From an uncultured Alistipes sp. (lineage in GTDB: Bacteria; Bacteroidota; Bacteroidia; Bacteroidales; Rikenellaceae), in NCBI GenBank assembly GCA_944321185.1, contig CALUKH010000002.1:124001-188000 (forward strand): a DNA stretch of 64,000 nucleotides, read 5' to 3'. This document shows positions 8,192 to 16,893 of the stretch, one piece after another. The notes beneath the pieces were generated by a model, which was not told the DNA's origin, made no database searches, and saw only the letters and a list, made by a program, of their open reading frames with translations. Both the position numbers and the translations under genes were made by a program. Position 1 is the first letter of the stretch, and each line of letters starts with the position of its first letter.

Positions 8192-11100
8192 TTAGAATTT
8201 GAGCCGCAGGTTGAAACCGATGTTGCGCAGCGACGGCATCATGAAGTAGTCGATACCCTGGTAGTAGTTGCCCGTGGTGGCGATCGATTCGGGGTCGAAC
8301 GGCGCCTTGTTGTAGATCATCCACAGGTTGCGGCCCACGAGCGAGAGGGTGATTTCGCACACGTCGCCGAGCTTCTTCTTCGGGATCGTGTAGCCGATCG
8401 AGGCCTCCTGCAGCCGCACGTTCGTAGCCGAGTAGGTGTAGTACTGCGGAACCGACGTACCGCCGCCGATGGCCGTATACCAGCTGTTGGCATCCATCAC
8501 GTCGCCGCCGTTGATGCGCACGCCGCCGGCATCACGCGCCGCGGCCGAAGCCTCCGAAACGCCGTAGTAGTCCAGCACGGCCTGCGTCCGCGAGAAGACC
8601 ACGCCGCCCAGACGCGCCGAAACCATGAATCCGAACGTGAGGTTCTTCCATCGGAAGTCGTTGCGCCACGACATGTTGGCATCCGGGAGCACCGATCCGA
8701 GCTTGACGTAGCTCGAGGCATCCTTGATCGTCTCGGTGGGGATCGTGCCCTCCTCGTTGATGTAGTAGCGGCCGTTGTCGTCGTACTTCAGGTCGATGAG
8801 CGAGTAGAGGTCGCCCAGCGTGCCGCCCTCCTTGAGGATGAAGTGGGCCTGCCCCAGACCGTTCATGTCGAGCTGATCGACCGAGATGTATTCGTCGGCC
8901 TCGGGGTTGTAGATCCGGCCGGCCAGCGAGAGGATCCGGTTGCGGTTGAGCGAGAGGGTGTAGTTCGAGTCCCAGGAGAAGTCGCCCCACTCGTTGCCGT
9001 AGCCCAGCGCCAGTTCGACACCCTGGTTGCGGACGTTACCCGACTGCACCTTCCAGTCCGAGTAGCCCGAACCGATCGAGATCTGCGGACTGAAGGTCTG
9101 GTTCTGCGTATGGGAGTTGTAGTACGTGACGTCGAGGTTGAAGTGGCGCAGGAAGCGCATCGTCAGACCCACCTCGAAGGATTTCGTGCGTTCGGGCTTC
9201 AGGTCGTACATCGGGTACTGGGTCTGAAGCTGCCACTTCAGGCCGCTCTCGTCCCACTGATAGAGCGGGTTGGCGATGTAGCGCTCGAAGGCCACGCCCA
9301 CCGAGGCGAACGATCCGCGCAGCTTGACGTACGAGAGGTTCTCGGGCATGTTGGGAATGAGCTGCGAGAGCACGACCGACAGACCCACCGACGGATAGAA
9401 GAACGACGAAGCCTTCGAGTGGGGACCGGCCAGCTGCGAGGGCCAGTCGTTGCGGGCCGTAAGCGTCAGATAGTAGGTTCCCTTGAAGCCCACCTCGGCC
9501 GATCCGAAGAGCGACTGCGTCTGTTCGCGCCAGCCGCTCTGCAGCCGCTGCGTGCTGCGCGAATTGCTCAGATTCTGTACGTTGAAGACGTTCGTCAGAC
9601 CGGGATCCTCGTCCGAGATCTTGCCGTCGGCGATCGGTCCGCGGTTCTTCAGCGCATCGTTCTTCATGTCGGAGAACGATCCGCCGAGGTTGACCTGCAG
9701 CGACCAGTCGTCGCCGAACGTTTTGTTGATGTTCATCAGCAGGTCGCCGTAGACCTGACGGTCGGTCATCTTCGTAATGCCGTACAGACCGCGCTCGGAC
9801 TTCTCGGTGAGCTGCGTATTGGTCGTTGCGTAGTTCTTCTCGGTGTACTGCGTCTGGGAGTTGTCGACGCGGATGCGGCCCGAAACGTTCAGCCAGTCCA
9901 GCACGTCGTACGACAGCTGGGCGTTGAGCATGTAACGGTCCTTGCGGTTTTCGCGCAGGTTGCGGTAGTTGATCCAGTAGGGGTTCTGCATCGTCATGCC
10001 GGCATCGCCCACCGGCCAGTACTGGGCGTAGAGGCGGCGCGAGGCGTCGTAACGTTCATACATCTTGATGTCCTCCCAGTCGCCGCTGCGCGGAAAGAGG
10101 TAGGCGCCGACGATCGGGTTCGAATAGACGCCCTGATTGACCATGTTGCGGTCCTCCTGCAGCACGTAACTGGCTCCGACGTCGAGTTTCATGCGATCCT
10201 TGAGAAACGACGTCGTGTTGCGGAACGTGAAGTTGTAGCGGTCGTAACGGTTGTTGGGGACGATTCCGCGCGAATTGATCGCCGCGGCCGAAAAATAGGT
10301 CTGGTTCTTCTCCGTACCGGTCGACAGCGAGACGCTCTCGGTGCTGGTGACACCCGTCTGGAAGTAGTCGTCGGCCGGGTCGTACCCGTGGCTGTTCGAG
10401 GCGTTGAGACGGCGGCCCCAGCTGCGGACCTCCGAACCGATGGCCGAATTGAGGTCACCCGTGCCGTAGCGGTTCTGGAACGCGGGCAGCACGAACGGCG
10501 ACATCACCTCCACGCTGCTGGCCACGTTGACCGACAATGCGCCGGCCTTGCCGCTCTTCGTCGTCACGACGATGGCGCCGTTGGCGGCGTCCGAACCGTA
10601 GAGGGCCGCCGCCGCGGCACCCGTCAGCACCGAGATCGACTCGATATCCTCGGGGTTGATGTCGGCAATGGGGTCGGTCGAGCCCTGCGATCCGAACTCC
10701 GTACCGCCGTCGCGCGCCGTGGTGAACATCGGCACGCCGTCGATCACGTACAAGGCGTTCGAAGACTGCGAAATGGATTTCTGACCGCGCATGATCACCT
10801 TCGAGGCGCCGCCCACACCCGACGACGAGGCGTTGATGTTCACGCCGGCCACCTTACCGTTGAGCGAATTGATGAAGTTGACGTCCTTGTTGGCGGTCAC
10901 CGACTCGGAGGAGACCTGCTGGACGTTGTACGAGAGGGCCTTCTCCGAGCGTTTGATGCCGAGGGCCGTCACCACGACGGCATCCACGACCTGCGACTCC
11001 TCGCGGAGCGTGAAATCGAGCTGCGTGCGTCCGGCCAGCGGCAGCTCCTGGGGCTCGTAGCCCAGGTAGTTGACCGTCAGCACCGGATCACCGGCCTCCG

Positions 11101-11575
11101 AGGCCGGGATCTGGAGCGTATAGTCGCCGTCGATGCCCGTACTGGTACCGACGGTCGTCCCCTTGACGATCACCGCCGCACCGATCACCGGCAGCCCCGC
11201 CGCATCGCGCACCACGCCCGATACGGTCACCGGGCCCTTGGCGGCCGCGGGTTTGTTTTTCTTGAAGAGGATGATGTTCGTCTGCTGGATCTTGTAGCCG
11301 ATGTCGGTTCCGGCAAAGAGTTTGTCCAGCGTTTCGGTGACGGAGCAGTTCTCCACCCGGATGCTGACCCGGCGCGTGATGTCCTCGACGTTCTGGTTGA
11401 TGAACAGGTAGCGGGTCTGTTTTTTGATTTCGCTGATCACCTCCTCGAGCGGGACGTTCTGCATGTCGAGGGTGACGTTCGCCGTTTGGGCCTTCAGTGC
11501 CATCGGCAAGAGGATCAAACAGATGGAGAATGCAAGAAATATATTCCTGATTTGGCGGAATATTATTTTTTCCAT
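8192..11575 (-). CDS. SusC/RagA-family TonB-dependent transporter with STN signalling domain
   Basis: This 1127-residue protein has a signal peptide at about 1-30 (cleaved after ALKAQ). An STN (secretin/TonB N-terminal) domain spans about 32-110, followed by a carboxypeptidase-regulatory-like beta domain at about 120-205, a plug at about 215-330 and a long beta-barrel ending in Phe (FNLRLKF). The plug region shows VVVTALGIKRSEKALSYNVQQ, typical of SusC. The STN domain is the hallmark of transporters that signal through a FecR-type anti-sigma factor. fecR lies directly upstream on the same strand and an ECF sigma gene beyond it, so the transporter probably controls its own operon through trans-envelope signalling. 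Confidence 0.95.
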   Translation of the reverse strand: MEKIIFRQIRNIFLAFSICLILLPMALKAQTANVTLDMQNVPLEEVISEIKKQTRYLFINQNVEDITRRVSIRVENCSVTETLDKLFAGTDIGYKIQQTNIILFKKNKPAAAKGPVTVSGVVRDAAGLPVIGAAVIVKGTTVGTSTGIDGDYTLQIPASEAGDPVLTVNYLGYEPQELPLAGRTQLDFTLREESQVVDAVVVTALGIKRSEKALSYNVQQVSSESVTANKDVNFINSLNGKVAGVNINASSSGVGGASKVIMRGQKSISQSSNALYVIDGVPMFTTARDGGTEFGSQGSTDPIADINPEDIESISVLTGAAAAALYGSDAANGAIVVTTKSGKAGALSVNVASSVEVMSPFVLPAFQNRYGTGDLNSAIGSEVRSWGRRLNASNSHGYDPADDYFQTGVTSTESVSLSTGTEKNQTYFSAAAINSRGIVPNNRYDRYNFTFRNTTSFLKDRMKLDVGASYVLQEDRNMVNQGVYSNPIVGAYLFPRSGDWEDIKMYERYDASRRLYAQYWPVGDAGMTMQNPYWINYRNLRENRKDRYMLNAQLSYDVLDWLNVSGRIRVDNSQTQYTEKNYATTNTQLTEKSERGLYGITKMTDRQVYGDLLMNINKTFGDDWSLQVNLGGSFSDMKNDALKNRGPIADGKISDEDPGLTNVFNVQNLSNSRSTQRLQSGWREQTQSLFGSAEVGFKGTYYLTLTARNDWPSQLAGPHSKASSFFYPSVGLSVVLSQLIPNMPENLSYVKLRGSFASVGVAFERYIANPLYQWDESGLKWQLQTQYPMYDLKPERTKSFEVGLTMRFLRHFNLDVTYYNSHTQNQTFSPQISIGSGYSDWKVQSGNVRNQGVELALGYGNEWGDFSWDSNYTLSLNRNRILSLAGRIYNPEADEYISVDQLDMNGLGQAHFILKEGGTLGDLYSLIDLKYDDNGRYYINEEGTIPTETIKDASSYVKLGSVLPDANMSWRNDFRWKNLTFGFMVSARLGGVVFSRTQAVLDYYGVSEASAAARDAGGVRINGGDVMDANSWYTAIGGGTSVPQYYTYSATNVRLQEASIGYTIPKKKLGDVCEITLSLVGRNLWMIYNKAPFDPESIATTGNYYQGIDYFMMPSLRNIGFNLRLKF

Positions 11576-11630
11576 ACTTTTGTGACAAGGTAATAGGTTA
11601 CTGAGTTCAGGATGACTTGGCTATTATCAC

Positions 11631-11661
11631 GGCTCCGGGGATCTCGCACATCTTCGGAGCC
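11631..11661 (-). terminator. Hairpin between fecR and susC
   Basis: A 12-bp stem with two mismatches (GGCTCCG...CGGAGCC) lies in the 149-bp gap between the stop of fecR and the start of susC. No good U-tract follows on the minus strand. It could be a partial terminator that separates fecR from the operon, or a leader structure of susC. Confidence 0.4.
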
Positions 11662-11724
11662 GATTCTTTTCGGATAACGGCCTGGGGTGTTCGGTTGGTT
11701 GGGTTATCTCATAGGCGGCATGTT

Positions 11725-12666
11725 TTATCGGACGTATATGGTATTGTGCGTATAATCGTGTTCGTAGGAGAAGTCGACCATCTGCTGCAGGACGCTCAGG
11801 GCGTTGTCGATGCCGTCCGAGACGCGGATTTCGCCGCTGATGATGTTCACGGCGGGCAGCTGCTCACACTGCAGGACGATCCGCACGGCAAAGGCCCTCT
11901 CGAAACGCTCCATGAGCTCGTCGAAGGGGATGCTCTCCAGGTGGATCAGCCCTTCGGTCCAGCACATATCGGCGAAATTCTGCACGCGGCTCTTGCGGAA
12001 GCGGCCGTCGACCAGACTCACCATGTCATTGGGCTCCATGAACACCGTCTGCGACGGATCGTTCAGGTTGACCACCTTCACGCGCCCCTGCATCAGCGTG
12101 GTCGAGAAGAGGTTGCGCTCCTCGTCGGTCTCGACGCTGAAGCGGGTGCCCAGCACCTCGATCTGGGAGACGAACGTCTCGACGACAAAGGGCCGGTCGG
12201 ACTCGTGCGTCACCTCGAAGATCGCCTCGCCCGAAACCTTCACATGGCGCCGGTTGCGGTTGAAGATCACCGGGTATTCCAGCCGTGTGCCGGCATTGAG
12301 CCACACCGAGGTACCGTCCTCCAGCGTCAGGCGGATATACTGTCCGTCGGGGACCTCGACCACGGCCATGCGGTCCGAAATGGAGTCGGCCGTCGAGCGC
12401 GAGGCAAAGTACCACACGCCCCCCAGCAGCAACAGCGAGGCCGCCACCCCCGACGCATAACGGACCAACCGCAGCAGCGGAGCCCGACGGCGTTTGGGCC
12501 GCGCACTCGCGAGGAGTGCCTCGTCGGCCGCCTGACAGATGTAGCGAATCCGGTTCAACTCCTGCAGATGAGTGTCGGGATCGCTGTCGAGCCAGGCCAG
12601 GATCTCCGCATTCTCCGCTTCGGTCGTCTCGCCGGACAAATAGCGATATAGCAGTTCTTCCTTCAT
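11725..12666 (-). CDS. FecR-family anti-sigma factor
   Basis: This 313-residue protein has an N-terminal cytoplasmic sigma-binding part (about 1-65), one membrane helix at about 70-87 (ASGVAASLLLLGGVWYFA), a periplasmic FecR domain at about 100-200 (DGTSVWLNAGTRLEYP, GEAIFEVTHESDRPFVVET) and a C-terminal DUF4974-like domain at about 235-313 that contacts the STN domain of the transporter. It transmits ligand binding at the SusC-like transporter to the ECF sigma factor encoded divergently at 12958. A susC-type gene with STN follows on the same strand, a standard arrangement. Confidence 0.93.
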   Translation of the reverse strand: MKEELLYRYLSGETTEAENAEILAWLDSDPDTHLQELNRIRYICQAADEALLASARPKRRRAPLLRLVRYASGVAASLLLLGGVWYFASRSTADSISDRMAVVEVPDGQYIRLTLEDGTSVWLNAGTRLEYPVIFNRNRRHVKVSGEAIFEVTHESDRPFVVETFVSQIEVLGTRFSVETDEERNLFSTTLMQGRVKVVNLNDPSQTVFMEPNDMVSLVDGRFRKSRVQNFADMCWTEGLIHLESIPFDELMERFERAFAVRIVLQCEQLPAVNIISGEIRVSDGIDNALSVLQQMVDFSYEHDYTHNTIYVR

Positions 12667-12957
12667 TTTCCGTTTCGTCGATTGTCGATTCGTCTATATA
12701 ACACGCCGGCCGGAGATGTTTGGCACCCAAAATGCAAATAAATAATTTTAAGAAATTTCGTAGAATTTTTAATTAATTAACGGCGCGAATATCAGTCTGT
12801 TATATTTCAAACAGTCATTATCGGAGGCCAAAAATTTTTTTGCAGCAACGGCTTTTTTGCCACCGATTTTACCGTTCGGACGACCGGGAAAAACCGCAGA
12901 GTTCATTATTTGCGGAAAAAATCGTATTTTTGAAGACCGATCCGGACCGACCTCACG
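12667..12957. other. Divergent fecR / ECF-sigma control region
   Basis: This 291-bp gap is far richer in A/T than its surroundings, with runs such as TTTTTAATTAATTAA near 12766-12780. It holds an imperfect inverted repeat CTGTT...AACAG at about 12797-12815 and A/T tracts at 12830-12841. No open frame is evident. The only clear promoter element is the -7 box at 12925 for the sigma gene. I found no convincing TAnnTTTG box on the minus strand for fecR. Confidence 0.6.
12925..12932 (+). promoter_or_regulatory. -7 box TATTTTTG of the ECF sigma gene
   Basis: This is an exact TAnnTTTG match, 25 nt before the ATG. The nearest -33-like TTTG (12909-12912) is only 12 nt away instead of the usual 19-21, so the upstream element is uncertain. 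Confidence 0.55.
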
Positions 12958-13533
12958 ATGACCTTGACCTTACAGACGAACATCCGCCGATTCTGCGACA
13001 CTTTCCATCAGGAACGGGCCCGGTATACCAATTTTGCCATGCGCTTCGTGCGGGACAGGACCGCGGCCGAGGATCTGGTCAACGACAGCTTCGTCACCTT
13101 CTGGGAGCGGCGCGAAACGCTGGCCGAAGAGACCGTCTGCGAAGCCTACTTCTATACGATCGTCAAGAACAAGTGTCTGAACTACCTGCGCGACATGCAG
13201 ACCCGCTCGAAGATCCACGACGATCTCCACGACACCTCCCGCCGCCTGATGCAGTACGATCTGGCGTCGCTCGAGAGCTACGATCCGAATCTGATCTTTT
13301 CGAGCGAGATCCAGTCCATTCTCGAGGAGCAGCTGCGCTCGCTGCCCGAACTGACGCGCTGCATCTTCCGCGACAACCGTTTCGAACACAAGACCTACGA
13401 GGAGATCGCGCAGAAATACGGCATTTCGGTCTGGAAGGTGGCCCGCGAGATCCAGGCTACGCTGCAGACGCTCCGCCTCGCCCTGAAGGATTATCTGCCG
13501 GTGGTGCTTCTGCTGCTGTCGATGCGGCGGTAG
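12958..13533 (+). CDS. ECF-type RNA polymerase sigma-70 factor
   Basis: This 191-residue protein has sigma region 2 at about 18-85 (YTNFAMRFVRDRTAAEDLVNDSF, then YFYTIVKNKCLNYLRD) and region 4 at about 125-175 (LEEQLRSLPELTRCIFRDNRF, then KTYEEIAQKYGISVWKVARE, a helix-turn-helix). The C-terminus is hydrophobic (PVVLLLLSM), often seen in Bacteroidota PUL sigma factors. It is divergent from fecR rather than in the more common sigma-fecR-susC tandem. It probably directs transcription of the SusC/D operon when released by FecR. Confidence 0.93.
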   Translation: MTLTLQTNIRRFCDTFHQERARYTNFAMRFVRDRTAAEDLVNDSFVTFWERRETLAEETVCEAYFYTIVKNKCLNYLRDMQTRSKIHDDLHDTSRRLMQYDLASLESYDPNLIFSSEIQSILEEQLRSLPELTRCIFRDNRFEHKTYEEIAQKYGISVWKVAREIQATLQTLRLALKDYLPVVLLLLSMRR

Positions 13534-13573
13534 ATCCCCCGTACGCCGACCACACCCCCGTACACGCAAAAAA

Positions 13574-13607
13574 AACGAGCGGCGTTTTTTGGAAAACGCC
13601 GCTCGTT
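13574..13607 (-). terminator. Strong terminator between the sigma gene and lrp
   Basis: A perfect 15-bp stem (AACGAGCGGCGTTTT pairing with AAAACGCCGCTCGTT) encloses a 4-nt loop. The A-tract at 13568-13575 gives a U-run on the minus strand, so it ends the kbl-lrp transcript. The same hairpin probably also stops the convergent sigma transcript. Confidence 0.9.
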
Positions 13608-13638
13608 GTCGTCTCGGATCCCCTGCGGGGCGGGAGCA

Positions 13639-14112
13639 TCACTCGTCGATGAAGTCGATGTTCACCTCGCGCTGGAAGACCTCCTGCAGCGAGATGTTGG
13701 TCTCGGTGGTGGCGATGCCCTGAATGCGCAGGATGCCGTCGAAGATCGTGTGCATGAGGTGTTCGTTGTCCACGCAGTAGAGCTTCACGAGGATATTGCC
13801 CTTGCCGGTGATGTAGTGACACTCGACGATTTCATCGACCGTCTTCAGCTCCTCGACCGTTTGGGCCTGCAGTTGCGGATCCTTGAGCAGGATGCTGATG
13901 TAGGCGCAGACGTCGAAACCCATCACCTTGGGATCGACGATCAGCCGGCTGCCGCGGATCACGCCCGCCTCATCGAGCTTGCGGATTCGCTGGTGAATGG
14001 CCGCACCCGAGATCCCGCACTCGCGGGCAATCTCCAGGAAGGGCATGCGCGCATTCTTGATAAGGTACTTCAGAATCTTGCGGTCAATCGCGTCCAATGC
14101 GGTTTTAGCCAT
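13639..14112 (-). CDS. Lrp/AsnC-family transcriptional regulator
   Basis: This 157-residue protein has an N-terminal winged helix-turn-helix at about 7-60 (DRKILKYLIKNARMPFLEIARE, then ISGAAIHQRIRKLDEAGVI) and a C-terminal AsnC/RAM ligand-binding beta-alpha domain at about 70-150 (HYITGKGNILVKLYC). Lrp-type regulators sense amino acids and often control their metabolism. It lies 33 bp downstream of kbl on the same strand, so it is probably co-transcribed and may regulate glycine/threonine metabolism. That target is inference. Confidence 0.9.
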   Translation of the reverse strand: MAKTALDAIDRKILKYLIKNARMPFLEIARECGISGAAIHQRIRKLDEAGVIRGSRLIVDPKVMGFDVCAYISILLKDPQLQAQTVEELKTVDEIVECHYITGKGNILVKLYCVDNEHLMHTIFDGILRIQGIATTETNISLQEVFQREVNIDFIDE

Positions 14113-14145
14113 GAGTTGAACAGATTTGTCGGTTTGCGAATCGGG

Positions 14146-15333
14146 TTATTTGAGGATGTTGAGTTCCTTGCCGATCTTCGTGAAGGCGGCGATGCAGCGG
14201 TCCAGCTGCTCGAAGGTGTGGCCGGCGGAGACCTGAACGCGGATGCGGGCCTGACCCTTCGGCACGACCGGATAGTAGAATCCCGTGACGAAGATCCCCT
14301 CGTCCTGCAGCCGGGCGGCGAAATCCTGCGAGAGTTTGGCGTCGTAGAGCATCACGGCGCAGATGGCCGACTGCGTGGGTTTGATGTCGAAGCCGGCGGC
14401 CATCATGCCCTTGCGGAAATGCTCGACGTTGGCCACCAGGCGGTCGTGGAGTTCGTTGCTCTCGGCGAGCATCTTGAACATTTCGATTCCGGCGCCGACG
14501 ACGGCAGGGGGCAGCGAGTTGGAGAAGAGGTAGGGGCGCGAACGCTGACGCAGCATGTCGATAATCTCCTTGCGGCCGGTGGTGAATCCGCCCACGGCGC
14601 CGCCGAAGGCCTTGCCGAGCGTACCGGTGAGGATGTCGACCTGCCCGCGCAGGTTGAAGAGTTCGGTGATGCCGCGGCCGGTCTTGCCCAGCACGCCGGC
14701 CGAGTGGCACTCGTCGACCATCACCAGAGCGTCGTACTTCTCGGCCAGGGCGCAGATCTTGTCGAGCGGGGCGGCGTTGCCGTCCATCGAGAAGACGCCG
14801 TCGGTGCAGATGATGCGGAAACGCTGGGCCTGGGCCTTCTTGAGGCACTCCTCGAGCTCCTCCATGTCGGCGTTGGCGTAGCGGTAGCGCACGGCCTTGC
14901 AGAGGCGCACGCCGTCGATGATCGAGGCGTGGTTCAGCGCATCGGAGATGATGGCGTCCTCCTGGGTGAAGAGCGGTTCGAAGACGCCGCCGTTTGCGTC
15001 GAAGCAGGCGGCATAGAGAATCGTGTCCTCGGTGCCGAAGTAGTCGGAGATGGCCTTTTCGAGCTCCTTGTGGATGTCCTGGCAGCCGCAGATGAAGCGG
15101 ACCGAGGACATGCCGTAGCCGCGGGCATCCATGGCGCGCTTGGCGGCTTCAATCAGGCGGGGGTTGTCCGAGAGTCCGAGGTAGTTGTTGGCGCAGAAGT
15201 TCAGGACCTTCCGACCTGCAACCTCGATTTCGGCCCGCTGGGGCGAACAGATGACGCGTTCGTGCTTGTAGAGCCCTGCGGCCTCGATTTCGGCGAGTTC
15301 ATGCTGCAGGTACTCCTTCATTTTTCCGTACAT
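14146..15333 (-). CDS. kbl: Glycine C-acetyltransferase (2-amino-3-ketobutyrate CoA ligase)
   Basis: This 395-residue PLP enzyme belongs to the alpha-oxoamine synthase family. It carries NFCANNYLGLSDNPRL near the N-terminus, DECHSAGVLGKTGRG, and the PLP-lysine motif GTLGKAFGG with Lys241. It interconverts 2-amino-3-ketobutyrate plus CoA and glycine plus acetyl-CoA in threonine breakdown. The sequence fits Kbl better than BioF or HemA (inference from overall pattern). No threonine dehydrogenase gene is adjacent. The start could also be Met5 (MKEYLQHEL). A TATATTTG box on the minus strand at 15384-15391 is a plausible promoter. Confidence 0.9.
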   Translation of the reverse strand: MYGKMKEYLQHELAEIEAAGLYKHERVICSPQRAEIEVAGRKVLNFCANNYLGLSDNPRLIEAAKRAMDARGYGMSSVRFICGCQDIHKELEKAISDYFGTEDTILYAACFDANGGVFEPLFTQEDAIISDALNHASIIDGVRLCKAVRYRYANADMEELEECLKKAQAQRFRIICTDGVFSMDGNAAPLDKICALAEKYDALVMVDECHSAGVLGKTGRGITELFNLRGQVDILTGTLGKAFGGAVGGFTTGRKEIIDMLRQRSRPYLFSNSLPPAVVGAGIEMFKMLAESNELHDRLVANVEHFRKGMMAAGFDIKPTQSAICAVMLYDAKLSQDFAARLQDEGIFVTGFYYPVVPKGQARIRVQVSAGHTFEQLDRCIAAFTKIGKELNILK

Positions 15334-15383
15334 ATCGTGTTAATTTTTTGATGAAAATTCGCAAATATGGTATCAAACTGTTA

Positions 15384-15391
15384 CAAATATA
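15384..15391 (-). promoter_or_regulatory. -7 box TATATTTG upstream of kbl
   Basis: CAAATATA on the plus strand reads TATATTTG on the minus strand, about 50 nt before the kbl start. No clear -33 TTG lies at the proper distance. The rest of the 315-bp gap 15334-15648 holds only C/A-rich sequence and the galE promoter. Confidence 0.45.
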
Positions 15392-15615
15392 GGAAACTTT
15401 TCCGAAAACAGGTACGTTCTCACCCATTTTTTCGTGCCGCCGCTTACAAATCGTCAGCCGGATGCCGCAAACGGCTCCCCGACACGACCGCATCCCCCGC
15501 CCAAACACCCCCGGTACGACCGTTCCGCCCGACGTGCAAACACGCCCGGCACGCCTCCATGCGGCCCTATCTCAAAAATTCCCGCCGCCGGAATACCGGG
15601 TTCCGAAAAAATGCG

Positions 15616-15623
15616 TATCTTTG
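15616..15623 (+). promoter_or_regulatory. -7 box TATCTTTG of galE
   Basis: This is an exact TAnnTTTG match 25 nt upstream of the galE ATG. No TTG is present at the expected -33 distance. Confidence 0.55.
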
Positions 15624-15648
15624 TTACTCAAAATCAACCATTCGACTT

Positions 15649-16677
15649 ATGAAAAAATCGTGTGTCTTGGTGAGTGGCGGAGCCGGGTACATCGGTTCGC
15701 ACACCACCGTGGAACTTATCAATGCCGGTTACGACGTGGTGATCGTCGACAACCTCTCGAACAGCGACATGAAGGCCGTCGAGGGAGTTCGTCAGATCAC
15801 GGGCGTCGACGTCCCCTTCGTGAAGGTCGACTGCTGCGACCTGGAGGGCTTCCGCAAGGTCTTCGAGCAGTACGAGTTCGACTCGGTGATCCACTTCGCC
15901 GCCTCGAAAGCCGTCGGCGAATCGGTCCAGAAGCCCCTGGAGTACTACCGCAACAACCTCACCTCGTTCATGAACGTCATCACGCTGATGCGTGAGTTCG
16001 GACGGCAGAACATCGTCTTCTCGTCGTCGTGCACCGTCTACGGCGAGCCCGAGAAGCAGCCCGTCACGGAGCAGACCCCCCGCAAACCGGCCACCTCGCC
16101 CTACGGCAACACCAAGCAGATGTGCGAGGATATCCTGCGCGATTCGGTGACGGCCTACGCCGGCCTGAAGGGCATCGCCCTGCGCTATTTCAACCCGATC
16201 GGCGCCCACCCGTCGGCCCTGATCGGCGAACTGCCGCGCGGCGTGCCGCAGAACCTCGTGCCCTACATCACGCAGACGGCTGCCGGCATCCGCGAATGCC
16301 TCTCGGTGTTCGGCGACGACTACCCGACGCCCGACGGTTCGTGCATCCGCGACTACATCGACGTCGTGGACCTGGCCCGCGCCCACGTGGCTGCCATCCG
16401 CCGCATGATCGAGGACAAGAACAAGACCCCCTACGAGATCTTCAACGTCGGTACGGGCCGCGGCGTCTCGGTGCTGGAACTGGTCCGCAAGTTCGAGGAG
16501 GTCAACCACGTGAAGCTCAACTACAAGATCGCGCCGCGCCGCGAGGGCGACATCATCGCCATCTGGGCCGACCCGACGCTGGCCAACACCGAACTGGGCT
16601 GGAAGGCCGAACGTACGCTCGATCAGACCCTCGCTTCGGCCTGGGCCTGGGAAAAGCACATCCGTGGCATGAAATAG
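15649..16677 (+). CDS. galE: UDP-glucose 4-epimerase
   Basis: This 342-residue protein is an extended short-chain dehydrogenase. The NAD-binding motif GGAGYIGSHTTVEL starts at residue 9. The catalytic pair is seen as SSSCTVYG and YGNTKQMCEDIL (YxxxK), followed by RYFNPIGAHPS and CIRDYIDVVDLARAH, all typical of GalE. It interconverts UDP-glucose and UDP-galactose. I used the ATG at 15649, just after a promoter box. The frame stays open about 280 nt further upstream, but that stretch crosses the promoter. It stands alone between a divergent kbl and a strong terminator. Confidence 0.95.
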   Translation: MKKSCVLVSGGAGYIGSHTTVELINAGYDVVIVDNLSNSDMKAVEGVRQITGVDVPFVKVDCCDLEGFRKVFEQYEFDSVIHFAASKAVGESVQKPLEYYRNNLTSFMNVITLMREFGRQNIVFSSSCTVYGEPEKQPVTEQTPRKPATSPYGNTKQMCEDILRDSVTAYAGLKGIALRYFNPIGAHPSALIGELPRGVPQNLVPYITQTAAGIRECLSVFGDDYPTPDGSCIRDYIDVVDLARAHVAAIRRMIEDKNKTPYEIFNVGTGRGVSVLELVRKFEEVNHVKLNYKIAPRREGDIIAIWADPTLANTELGWKAERTLDQTLASAWAWEKHIRGMK

Positions 16678-16694
16678 CCGATCGGCAGACTCCG

Positions 16695-16732
16695 AAAAAA
16701 AGACGATGACTCAACGGTCATCGTCTTTTTTT
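16695..16732 (+). terminator. Terminator after galE
   Basis: A 16-bp stem AAAAAAAGACGATGAC pairs with GTCATCGTCTTTTTTT around a short TCAACG loop, ending in a run of seven T. It is symmetrical, so it may act both ways. Confidence 0.9.
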
Positions 16733-16795
16733 GCATCCGGACACGAATCAAGCCGGTTTTTGAGGCGTAATTTTTCATATTTCCGCGAAATTGCC

Positions 16796-16803
16796 TATCT
16801 TTG
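16796..16803 (+). promoter_or_regulatory. -7 box TATCTTTG of rplY-pth
   Basis: This exact box leaves a leader of about 85 nt before rplY, long enough for leader-level control. I see no obvious hairpin in it. Confidence 0.55.
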
Positions 16804-16893
16804 CCACCCGAAAACAGGCGGAACTGGGATGCGACCCGCCGAGGCCGCGTTGAGAACCGCCGCAGGTAACACTCAAATAAAACACAAACAACC

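Noticed and set aside
11573..11580. TACTTTTG on the plus strand at the susC start as a promoter
   Set aside because: No plus-strand gene follows; it is a chance match opposite the susC start codon.
6524..11593. A 1689-codon open frame on the plus strand opposite susD and susC
   Set aside because: Antisense artefact: composition like other shadows and no recognisable motif; the minus-strand SusC/SusD calls are certain.
15367..15648. N-terminal extension of galE
   Set aside because: The upstream frame crosses the promoter box at 15616, and GalE proteins start directly at the NAD-binding strand (MKKSCVLVSGG).
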